DNA of 11,203 nt from Archangium sp. (GTDB lineage Bacteria > Myxococcota > Myxococcia > Myxococcales > Myxococcaceae): the NCBI GenBank assembly GCA_016793585.1, contig JAEUJR010000783.1, positions 1 through 11,203 on the forward strand, read 5' to 3'. The position numbers and the translations under genes are program-made. The notes beneath the pieces were generated by a model. The model had not been told where the DNA came from. It searched no databases and was given only the letters and a program-made list of their open reading frames with translations. Shown here in pieces: positions 1-5,829 of the stretch. Each line of letters starts with the position of its first letter. The first letter of the stretch is position 1.

Positions 1-1191
1 GAACCAGCCGTCACGCACCATCTGCCGCTGCGTCGCGTTCCACAGCTCGTCGTGCGTCTCGGAGCGCTCGAGCTGCTCCAGCGTGTACAGGTGCTCGCGC
101 GGGTCTTTCGCGTGCTTCGCGTGCGTGGCCTTCGCGAACGCGGGCAGCGTCTCCATCGAGCCGTAGTCGTCGGGCCGCAGCGCCGCCATGTTGAAGGCGA
201 GCTCGCGCCAGGTGATGAGCTCGTCGAGGAACGACTCGGCGGCCGCCGACATCTTCCACCAGCCCTCCTTCGAGCCGCCGATGGACTTACCCAGCACATC
301 GGGCGTCCACTTCTCGCGCTTGGCGACCTCGGCGAACACGTGGTGGGCCGAGACGTGGCCGAAGTGCAGGTACGGAGACAACGCGCTCGTGCCGTCTTCT
401 TCCGGCTCGTTTCTCGCGACCGGGTAGTCGGCGAGCTTCTTCGACACGAACAGGCTCAGCCGCGCCTCGGCGACGTGCGAGCCACCACGCATCTTTCCCC
501 GCGGCACCGAGTGGTCGATGGGCAACGAGGCGATGGCAGCGGGCGTGGCGTCGAGCAGGTCTTTCGCGGCGCGGCTCCAACGCGAGGTGATGCTCGTCGG
601 CAGCTTCACCGTCGGCAGGTCGAGGCGCGCCAACGGAGCATCGTTCGGCATCGCGTGCAGATGCTCGGGCAACGTCTTCTGCAGGTGCGCACGGAACGAG
701 TGCGCGGTGGTGAAGACCCGGTCGGTCGCGTGCATCGGCCACACACCGTTCGAGTCGACGACCTCGAACCGAACGTCGAGCCGCTCGGCCGCGGCCGCCT
801 GCATGCGCGGCACGAAGTAGCAGGGCCAGTCATCACCAACGACGACGCACGCCTGCGCCGCGAGCGCTTCGAGCAGCCCTGAGCCGTCGCCCTTCACCTC
901 TTCGACGTACGGAAAGTGCAGCACCGGCGACTTCGCGAAGCGCCGCGCGTTCTCGGCCATGCCCTCGAGGATGAACGTGTGCAGGCGGTCGTTCGCGTCG
1001 GGGTAGCCCACGCGCAGCGCCTCGAGGACGACGAGCGGCTTGTTCAGCGCCTTCGCGTGCTCGATGGCGCGGTCGAGCGCGAAGTTGAACCGCGTGCGGC
1101 GGAACGACGTCATCCAGTACAGCACCCAGCGGCGCGAGGGCTCGAGCCCGGCGTCGTTCAGGTGGCGAATTCGAATCGAAGGAACGGCCAT
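1..1191 (-). CDS. Class II-type CPD photolyase (deoxyribodipyrimidine photo-lyase), 3' end beyond window
   Basis: A light-driven, FAD-dependent cytosolic enzyme that would split cyclobutane pyrimidine dimers. The open frame gives 397 residues with no stop, so roughly the last 60-80 residues lie outside the window. Visible hallmarks are the N-terminal VLYWMTSFRR strand of the Rossmann-like antenna domain (residues 23-32), LSPYLHFGHVS (271-281), FLDELITWRE (321-330) and THDELWNATQRQ (379-390), all typical of class II photolyases. The N-terminal half resembles a divergent bacterial branch with an FNFALD motif (35-40). ATG 1191 is the first possible start: an in-frame TGA lies 18 bases upstream with no start codon between. 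No clear Shine-Dalgarno is present. Phe352 stands where a Trp is expected. The lipoprotein gene ends 44 bp upstream on the same strand, so co-transcription is possible. Class II enzymes are known from Myxococcus. Family assignment is strong; whether this branch repairs CPDs is inferred. Confidence 0.9.
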   Translation of the reverse strand, partial: MAVPSIRIRHLNDAGLEPSRRWVLYWMTSFRRTRFNFALDRAIEHAKALNKPLVVLEALRVGYPDANDRLHTFILEGMAENARRFAKSPVLHFPYVEEVKGDGSGLLEALAAQACVVVGDDWPCYFVPRMQAAAAERLDVRFEVVDSNGVWPMHATDRVFTTAHSFRAHLQKTLPEHLHAMPNDAPLARLDLPTVKLPTSITSRWSRAAKDLLDATPAAIASLPIDHSVPRGKMRGGSHVAEARLSLFVSKKLADYPVARNEPEEDGTSALSPYLHFGHVSAHHVFAEVAKREKWTPDVLGKSIGGSKEGWWKMSAAAESFLDELITWRELAFNMAALRPDDYGSMETLPAFAKATHAKHAKDPREHLYTLEQLERSETHDELWNATQRQMVRDGWF

Positions 1192-1209
1192 CGCTGCGAG
1201 GTAGCGATG
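1189..1209 (-). promoter_or_regulatory. Inverted repeat containing the photolyase start codon
   Basis: A perfect 7-bp inverted repeat, CATCGCT-N7-AGCGATG, whose inner arm ends in the photolyase ATG. In the mRNA it would fold into a 7-bp hairpin burying the start codon. As DNA it could be a dyad operator close to the transcription start. No factor is recognised. Confidence 0.4.
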
Positions 1210-1235
1210 TCACGCGCCCGCTGCACGTCAGAACG

Positions 1236-3074
1236 TCACGGCGCGGGAATTCTCCAGAGCACCGCGTTGGTGCCCTCGTGAACCGCGACGGTGAGAAAGG
1301 CGCCGTTCTTCGCGAACGCGACCGCCTGTTGGTCGAGCGCGATGTCGAAAAGGCTCGAGGTCACGCCCGTCATCGAGTCGATTCGAATCACGCCCACGTT
1401 GCCCTGGTTGCCGTTGGCCGAGGGAATCGAGGCTCCAGCGAATGACACGACCTGACTCCACGAGACGAGCAGGTAGATGCCGACTCCGTTCTGGGCACGC
1501 GTGACGTCGGCGAGCCGCAGCGGCCCCGTCGAGGTGAAGAGCGCCTCGCGCATGCCCATCATCGCGTCTCGACGCTCGACCACCAGGGTGCCGCCCGGGC
1601 CCTGGCCAGCGAGGTAGATGGCCGAGTTGCCATCGCTCGCCACACGAATGGGGCTGCCCGGGTCGAAGACCGCGACCCCGCCGGGAGAGCCCACGATGGT
1701 GGTGAACAGCGTTGGCGGGTTGAGCGACGTGGTGCTGGTCGAATAGGGGCCCCACATCAATCGGCCGACGGTGCCAGTTCCGCTCGAGGTGACGGTGAGG
1801 AACGAACAGTCACCCGTGCAGCGGCTCGTCGCCACCCACCGGTTCGGAAGCCCCATCGTCGGCGCTTCGATGACGTCGTCGCCCTGAATGACGCCCGTCG
1901 ACGTCGAGGTGAGCACCGAGACAAACGTGTTCTGTGTCTCCATTCGGTGGAGCGTCGAGTTCGTACCGTGACCGACCCACACGAGCACCGGTGCCAGCGG
2001 CGCCGTGAACAGATTGACTCGCGTGACGCCCGCGTCGCTGCCACTGGCCAGGGTCGTGAGGCTGGTCTGGGGCCCGATGCGAGCGAGGGTGGCCGGGCTG
2101 ATCTCTTCGGCCATGATGCTCAATGAGCCTCGGCCCGCCACGTACGTCACGCTCTGATTCGAGCCGATGCCTTGCACGCGATAGTCCGAGCTCCACGCCA
2201 CCGAGCGGCTCTGCACCGGCGCTGCGCCGCCGCTGAACGACCACCCTTCGAGAATCGACGCCTGCAGGCCTGGCTGTTCACGCACGGTGACGTTCGCGAT
2301 GGCTTGAGGTGCTCCGGCGATCGCCACCTGTGCGATGCCGATGAAGCGACTGTTCGGCAGCACCGCCATCACCGGGTACGAGAGCGAGCCACCACCGCTT
2401 CCGCCGGCCGTTCCACCCGCGCTCGCGGTGCCACCAGCGCTCGCCGTTCCACCCGCGCTCGCTGTTCCACCTGCGCTCGCTGTTCCACCGGCGCTTGCCG
2501 TTCCACCCGCGCTCGCTGTGCCACCAGCGCTCGCTGTGCCACCAGCGGTTCCACCAGCGCTCGCCGTGCCACCCGCGCTCGCCGTTCCACCAGCGCTCGC
2601 CGTGCCACCAGCGCTCGCCGTTCCACCAGCGCTCGCCGTGCCACCAGCGCTCGCCGTGCCACCAGCGCTCGCCGTTCCACCCGCGCTTGCCGTTCCACCT
2701 GCGCTTGCCGTTCCACCTGCGCTTGTTGTTCCACCAGCGCTCGCCGTGCCACCCGCGCTTGCTGTTCCACCAGCGCTCGCGGTTCCGCCCGCGCTCGTGG
2801 TTCCGCCCGCGCTCGCTGTGCCACCAGCGCTCGCTGTTCCTCCCGCGTCGCCACCACTCGTCGCCCCGCCCGCAGCGCCGCCACCGCTCCCACCAGCGGT
2901 CGCACCACCATCGATCGCGACGCAGTACTTCCCCTCGTCGAAGGTCACGCACCGCTGATTCGACGAAGGACATGAGCCATCGGGCTCGCACTTGAAGAGC
3001 ACGCCTTCAGGCACGCCCGTGCAACTCACCACGACCAGAGCCCCGAACAGCCGAAGTGACTTCGAGAGTGCCAT
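1236..3074 (-). CDS. Repeat-linker lipoprotein, function unknown
   Basis: 612 residues. The N-terminus is a lipoprotein signal with a lipobox-like VVSC (Cys18), so the protein is probably anchored in the outer membrane. Residues 18-54 form a small Cys-rich head (Cys18, 29, 35, 42, 51). A Gly/Ala-rich stretch leads into about 23 copies of the hexapeptide TASAGG/TTSAGG (residues 80-221) and a GGSGGGS tail. Residues 230-612 form the only folded-looking part, rich in short beta-type segments with Val/Thr/Ser, which could be a beta-propeller or beta-sandwich, but no family is recognised. The linker would hold this domain away from the membrane. Comparable lipoproteins with a Cys-rich head and simple-repeat linker are common in Myxococcota. 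Start ATG 3074 has AAGG 10 bases upstream. It lies 58 bp after the 3133-3876 gene and 44 bp before the photolyase. Lipoprotein status is well supported; the role is unknown. Confidence 0.85.
   Translation of the reverse strand: MALSKSLRLFGALVVVSCTGVPEGVLFKCEPDGSCPSSNQRCVTFDEGKYCVAIDGGATAGGSGGGAAGGATSGGDAGGTASAGGTASAGGTTSAGGTASAGGTASAGGTASAGGTTSAGGTASAGGTASAGGTASAGGTASAGGTASAGGTASAGGTASAGGTASAGGTASAGGTAGGTASAGGTASAGGTASAGGTASAGGTASAGGTASAGGTASAGGTAGGSGGGSLSYPVMAVLPNSRFIGIAQVAIAGAPQAIANVTVREQPGLQASILEGWSFSGGAAPVQSRSVAWSSDYRVQGIGSNQSVTYVAGRGSLSIMAEEISPATLARIGPQTSLTTLASGSDAGVTRVNLFTAPLAPVLVWVGHGTNSTLHRMETQNTFVSVLTSTSTGVIQGDDVIEAPTMGLPNRWVATSRCTGDCSFLTVTSSGTGTVGRLMWGPYSTSTTSLNPPTLFTTIVGSPGGVAVFDPGSPIRVASDGNSAIYLAGQGPGGTLVVERRDAMMGMREALFTSTGPLRLADVTRAQNGVGIYLLVSWSQVVSFAGASIPSANGNQGNVGVIRIDSMTGVTSSLFDIALDQQAVAFAKNGAFLTVAVHEGTNAVLWRIPAP
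2412..2837 (-). repeat. In-frame 18-bp tandem repeat array (TASAGG linker)
   Basis: About 23 copies of an 18-bp unit encoding TASAGG, twice TTSAGG. One 12-bp unit (TAGG, residues 176-179) interrupts after copy 16, and another follows copy 23. Copies differ mainly at third codon positions (GCG/GCC/GCT, GGT/GGC/GGA/GGG), so the peptide is kept while the DNA has drifted. All units are multiples of 3, so slippage would change linker length without breaking the frame. The opposite strand reads as Pro/Ala repeats and is a shadow. Confidence 0.95.
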
Positions 3075-3080
3075 CGCGAA

Positions 3081-3096
3081 GTGACCTTATCGTCAC
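3081..3096 (-). promoter_or_regulatory. Small inverted repeat over the lipoprotein ribosome-binding site
   Basis: GTGAC-N6-GTCAC lies 7-22 bases upstream of the lipoprotein ATG 3074. Its loop and inner arm hold the AAGG that is the best Shine-Dalgarno candidate. It could be a weak hairpin modulating translation or a short operator. The stem is only 5 bp, so it may be chance. Confidence 0.25.
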
Positions 3097-3132
3097 GGGC
3101 CGCAGGGGCGCAGTGAAGGCTGGAGCCGGACT

Positions 3133-3876
3133 TCAGAAGCGGCCAGACACTCCGACGATGGCGCCGCTCCGACCGGGCAACACGGTCACCGTCGGAGCCA
3201 CCGTCGCGTCATCGGCCGACCCCATCTCGTAGCCGATGATCGACCCGAGCAACGGCAACACGAACGTCGCCGAGAGCGCATCAGGGCCGGCGAGCGCGAC
3301 GGCTCCGGCGCCGACAGCCGCGCCGACGAGGTCTCCGAGAATCGGTGCGTACCAGGGTGCGTCACCGCGAAACAGCAGGCCCGACACCAGCACGCCGATG
3401 GGCGCTCCCACCGCGAAGCCGATGGCCCCACCCGTCCAGATGTTGCCGATCGAGGTGATGCCCGGCCGCAAGTACTCGCCACCCACGAAGCCGCCGATGA
3501 TCGACGTCACCGTACCGAAGCCCGCGCCGAGCAGCGCCGACATGCCGATGCGAACGAAGCGCGGGTTCGCGACGGGCTCTGCGCGCTGCACCGTGCCCGG
3601 CTGCGGTTGCCCGTTCTGCTGCTGCGGCGGCAGCTGATAGTTCGGTTGGGGCGCCTGCGGGGCCTGCGGCTGCAACGTGCCCGAGGGTTGGGTGGGCAAC
3701 GACTGCGGCGCTGGCGTGAGGGTGTTCGGGTCGAGGGGCGCGTTCGCGATGACGGGCGGTTGCAGCTCGCGACCCTGGTTCGCGTCGACCGTGTCGGCCT
3801 GCACCATCGGCGGGGGCGAGAAGTCCTGCGCGTTGGCCACGCCACTCACCACCACCATCAAGAGGAGCGCTCGCAT
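3133..3876 (-). CDS. Exported protein with Pro/Gln-rich linker and glycine-rich hydrophobic domain
   Basis: 247 residues from ATG 3876, chosen because it opens directly onto a signal peptide (MRALLLMVVVSGVANA, cleavage after residue 16). The frame stays open upstream, but that part looks like random coding. Residues 20-105 are rich in Pro and Gln. Residues 107-222 hold several Gly-rich hydrophobic stretches (about 111-133, 145-168, 179-197 and 201-217) resembling glycine-zipper membrane segments or short barrel strands. The chain ends in Phe (VGVSGRF), as many outer-membrane beta-barrel proteins do. A GGGTGG-like ribosome-binding site lies upstream. The gene is transcribed away from the Spy/CpxP-like gene across a 172-bp gap and is first in the leftward group with the lipoprotein. 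No family is recognised. An envelope location is likely; whether inner-membrane, outer-membrane or oligomeric cannot be decided. Confidence 0.75.
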   Translation of the reverse strand: MRALLLMVVVSGVANAQDFSPPPMVQADTVDANQGRELQPPVIANAPLDPNTLTPAPQSLPTQPSGTLQPQAPQAPQPNYQLPPQQQNGQPQPGTVQRAEPVANPRFVRIGMSALLGAGFGTVTSIIGGFVGGEYLRPGITSIGNIWTGGAIGFAVGAPIGVLVSGLLFRGDAPWYAPILGDLVGAAVGAGAVALAGPDALSATFVLPLLGSIIGYEMGSADDATVAPTVTVLPGRSGAIVGVSGRF

Positions 3877-3926
3877 CACAACCACCCGGAAGCACTGCGG
3901 CCCATGCCCGAAGCCGAGAGATGCGC

Positions 3927-3949
3927 ACATGGACGGCGCGCCTTCATGT
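3927..3949. promoter_or_regulatory. Imperfect palindrome in the divergent intergenic region
   Basis: ACATG and CATGT flank a central GGCGCGCC palindrome (3935-3942) in the 172-bp gap between the divergent genes starting at 3876 and 4049. The half-sites are slightly off-centre from the core. Position and symmetry suit a shared operator, but no regulator family consensus is recognised. No convincing -35/-10 pair was seen in this gap. Confidence 0.2.
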
Positions 3950-4031
3950 TTCTTCACCCCGACCACCTCTGTCGCTTCACACACGATTCCTACTGTCTGA
4001 ACACGCAACGAGCCACTGATGGCTCGGCGAC

Positions 4032-4039
4032 GAAAGGGA
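4032..4039 (+). promoter_or_regulatory. Ribosome-binding site fixing the start of the Spy/CpxP-like gene
   Basis: GAAAGGGA sits 9 bases before ATG 4049. It supports that start over ATG 4019, which would add ten basic residues ahead of the membrane segment and has no Shine-Dalgarno. Confidence 0.65.
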
Positions 4040-4048
4040 ACGGTCCTC

Positions 4049-4552
4049 ATGTTCGGTTTCATCGTTGGAACGCTGAGTCTCATCGGGTTGATCAAGGTGG
4101 CGCGCTGGGGTCGCCATGGCCACGGCGGCCATGGTGGGTGGCGACGGTACATGATGCGCCGGCTCTTTCAGCGGCTCGACACCACGCCCGGCCAGGAGAA
4201 GGTGATTCTCGAGGCGGCTGATCAGGCGCAGCGCGTGATGTGGGACGCGCGCCAGGAGCTCTTCCGCGCGCGCAGTGAGTACGCGAAGGCCATGCGCAGC
4301 GAGTCGTTCGACAACGAGGCCGTCAACGCCGCGTTCGAGAAGCAGCAGGCCACCGTCGACGAGGTGAAGAAGACCCTGAAAGAGAAGATGCAGGCGATTC
4401 ACGAGGCGCTCAACCCGCAGCAGCGCGCGGTGTTGGCCGACCTCATCGAGTTCGGGCCCGGCCGCATGCACGGCGGTCACTGCGGCCACGGCCGGTTCTC
4501 GCACCACCACCAGGCGCAGGGCCCCATGGGTCCCTCCACCGTCAGCGTCTGA
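4049..4552 (+). CDS. Membrane-anchored Spy/CpxP-type periplasmic metal-sensor/chaperone protein
   Basis: 167 residues. A hydrophobic N-terminal segment (about 2-18) is followed by a His/Gly patch HGHGGHGG (23-30), so the protein is probably held in the inner membrane facing the periplasm. Residues 36-134 are a long helical region with two LTxxQ-like signatures, LDTTPGQ (43-49) and LNPQQR (121-126), as in the Spy/CpxP and heavy-metal-resistance (LTXXQ, Metal_resist) families. The C-terminus is again His-rich, HGGHCGHG (141-148) and HHH (152-154), with one Cys. CpxP-type proteins bind misfolded periplasmic protein or metal and restrain a sensor kinase. Here a kinase/regulator pair lies downstream, so the same logic is inferred. 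E. coli Spy and CpxP have cleavable signals; this one has no clear cleavage site, so a tethered form is likely. The 122-residue protein gene follows after 33 bp. Confidence 0.8.
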   Translation: MFGFIVGTLSLIGLIKVARWGRHGHGGHGGWRRYMMRRLFQRLDTTPGQEKVILEAADQAQRVMWDARQELFRARSEYAKAMRSESFDNEAVNAAFEKQQATVDEVKKTLKEKMQAIHEALNPQQRAVLADLIEFGPGRMHGGHCGHGRFSHHHQAQGPMGPSTVSV

Positions 4553-4585
4553 GCCGTTCACGAAGCACACGAAAGGAACACACAC

Positions 4586-4954
4586 ATGCGTTTCGCACTG
4601 ATGGGACTGTTGGCTCTGGGAGTGGTCGGTGGGTACGGCTCGGCGTTCGCGCACGCGGCACACTGGCGCGCGCACGGCGGGTGTCATGGGCAGCAGATGG
4701 GTGGCTGGCATGACGGCCGGTTCCAAGACGACCGGTGGGGCAACCGCTTCGAGGAGCGCGCCGAGGTGAAGCAGGCGGCTCCAGCTGCCCAGCCGCAGAC
4801 GGTGGTGGTGCAGTCGCCCGCGCCTGCCGCGGCGCCGGCTCCGCAGATCTACGTCATCATGCCCGGCGCGCAGCAGGCGCCTGCCGTGCAGCCGCAGACC
4901 ATCGTCATTCCCGCGGCCGTGCAGCAGCAGGCGGCTCCGCAGGCAGGGCAGTAA
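4586..4954 (+). CDS. Small exported His-rich, Pro/Gln-rich protein
   Basis: 122 residues with a clear signal peptide (cleavage after AFA, residue 22). The mature start is His- and Gly-rich (HAAHWRAHGGCHG, residues 23-35) and suggests metal binding. The rest is low complexity with an internal repeat: QPQTVVVQ (69-76) and QPQTIVIP (102-109), separated by Ala/Pro/Gln. No folded domain or family is recognised. AAAGGA lies 8 bases before the ATG. It sits 33 bp behind the Spy/CpxP-like gene, so the two are probably one transcript and both His-rich. A periplasmic metal-binding accessory is plausible but not shown. Confidence 0.75.
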   Translation: MRFALMGLLALGVVGGYGSAFAHAAHWRAHGGCHGQQMGGWHDGRFQDDRWGNRFEERAEVKQAAPAAQPQTVVVQSPAPAAAPAPQIYVIMPGAQQAPAVQPQTIVIPAAVQQQAAPQAGQ

Positions 4955-4970
4955 CCAGCGCCCGCGCTGG
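4955..4970 (+). terminator. GC-rich hairpin directly after a stop codon
   Basis: CCAGCGC-CC-GCGCTGG, a perfect 7-bp inverted repeat starting at the base after TAA of the 122-residue gene. As RNA it gives a 6-bp stem with a 4-base loop. There is no U-run, so it is not a classical intrinsic terminator. Its right arm lies inside the first 64-bp repeat and could instead pair with bases downstream. Confidence 0.4.
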
Positions 4971-5088
4971 CGAGTGCTTCGCGGACGAAGTGGGTCGGCG
5001 AAGCAGGGCGAGCGCGCGAAGGAACCCGCGCTGGCGAGCGCTTCGCGGACGAAGTGGGTCGGCGAAGCAGGGCGAGCGCGCGAAGGAA
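4961..5088 (+). repeat. Two abutting 64-bp direct repeats in the leader of the response-regulator gene
   Basis: Copy 1 is 4961-5024 and copy 2 is 5025-5088. They differ at a single base (T4975 versus C5039). That base is in the arm of GCGCT-GGCG-AGYGC, and the change keeps RNA pairing (G-U or G-C). Each copy also contains CTTCG-CGGA-CGAAG and two further partners for the CTTCGCG arm (GCGAAG and CGCGAAG), so several competing hairpins are possible. The period of 64 is not a multiple of 3 and no gene spans the repeat. Near-identity implies a recent duplication or a dispersed, homogenised repeat family. Confidence 0.9.
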
Positions 5089-5096
5089 CATAGCGG

Positions 5097-5129
5097 GGGC
5101 GCATCGGGTGCTGCATGCTCGATGCGCCC
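5097..5129 (+). promoter_or_regulatory. Strong inverted repeat upstream of the response-regulator start
   Basis: GGGCGCATCG (5097-5106) and CGATGCGCCC (5120-5129) are perfect 10-bp arms around 13 bases, ending 21 bp before ATG 5151. As RNA this is a very stable hairpin in the 5' leader; as DNA it is a possible dyad operator. The following bases, TTCAGA, are not a U-run, so a simple terminator is less likely. It buries ATG 5115, which argues against that upstream start. Confidence 0.6.
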
Positions 5130-5150
5130 TTCAGACCGAGAACGAACACC

Positions 5151-5825
5151 ATGGCCTCCAGAGTTCTGCTCATCGACGACGACGCGCGGCTGCCCGAGCT
5201 GCTCCAGAGCTACATGGGGCAGAACGGCGTCACGCTCGCGCACGCGCCCGACGGGCCCAAAGGCCTGGCCATGCTCGAGCAGGGCGCGTGGGACGCGGTG
5301 CTGCTCGACGTGATGATGCCCGGCATGGACGGCCTCGAGGTCTGCAAGCGCATTCGCACGAAGTCGAACGTGCCCGTCATCATGCTCACCGCGCGCGGAG
5401 ACGAGACCGACCGCGTGGTGGGCCTCGAGATCGGCGCCGACGACTACGTGGGCAAGCCGTTCTCTCCGCGTGAGTTGCTGGCGCGCCTGCGGGCCGTGCT
5501 GCGTCGCTCGAGGCCCGAGGTCGTGAACGAGCAGCTGCAGGCGAACAACATCGTCGTCGACGTGCCAGCGCGCACCGCGACCGTCGAGGGCAAGGTGGCC
5601 GACCTCACGGGCATCGAGTTCGACATTCTCGTCGCGCTGATGCGGCGCGCGGGTCGCGTGGTGCCGCGTGACGCGCTGCTCTCTGAAGCCGGCCGCGGCG
5701 ACGTCGTCGTCGGCGAGCGAACCGTCGACGTGCACATCAGTCACCTGCGCCAGAAGCTCGGAGATGACCCACCGAAGCTGATCAAGACCGTTCGCGGAGT
5801 CGGCTACGTGCTGACGAAAGACTGA
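5151..5825 (+). CDS. OmpR/PhoB-family response regulator (CpxR-like position)
   Basis: 224 residues. The N-terminal receiver domain (about 4-118) shows the acidic cluster DDD (9-11), phospho-acceptor Asp53 in LLDVMMPGMDG, Thr80 in MLTAR and Lys102 in GKPF, so all conserved phosphorylation residues are present. The C-terminal winged-helix DNA-binding domain (about 130-222) has LTGIEFDIL, ERTVDVHISHLRQKLG and IKTVRGVGYVL, typical of OmpR/PhoB regulators. ATG 5151 is preferred over ATG 5115, which lies inside a hairpin and adds a non-conserved head; the Shine-Dalgarno is weak. The kinase gene begins 4 bp after the stop. With the Spy/CpxP-like gene upstream, the pair resembles a CpxRA-type envelope-stress or metal-response system, probably autoregulating this cluster (inference). 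Confidence 0.95.
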   Translation: MASRVLLIDDDARLPELLQSYMGQNGVTLAHAPDGPKGLAMLEQGAWDAVLLDVMMPGMDGLEVCKRIRTKSNVPVIMLTARGDETDRVVGLEIGADDYVGKPFSPRELLARLRAVLRRSRPEVVNEQLQANNIVVDVPARTATVEGKVADLTGIEFDILVALMRRAGRVVPRDALLSEAGRGDVVVGERTVDVHISHLRQKLGDDPPKLIKTVRGVGYVLTKD

Positions 5826-5829
5826 CGTC

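Noticed and set aside
52..882. Long plus-strand frame opposite the photolyase
   Set aside because: Arg/Val-rich composition with no recognisable domain. It is antisense to a gene with clear class II photolyase motifs; high GC keeps shadow frames open.
2335..2958. Plus-strand frame encoding Pro-Pro-Ala-Leu-Ala-Val repeats
   Set aside because: It is the exact antisense of the TASAGG repeat of the lipoprotein. It has no signal or domain, and the sense frame has a proper lipoprotein signal and a folded C-terminal part.
3081..3096. CRP/FNR-type operator
   Set aside because: GTGA and TCAC are 8 bases apart rather than the 6 of the CRP consensus, and the outer T/A bases are missing.
3877..4152. 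N-terminal extension of the exported protein to ATG 4152
   Set aside because: It would overlap the Spy/CpxP-like gene and place the clear signal peptide internally, so ATG 3876 is used.
4961..5088. CRISPR-like repeats
   Set aside because: Two abutting 64-bp copies with no spacers and no cas genes; the 18-bp array at 2412-2837 is coding and also spacer-free.
3977..5173. 398-residue minus-strand frame
   Set aside because: Antisense to three well-supported plus-strand features, with repeat-derived low-complexity protein sequence.
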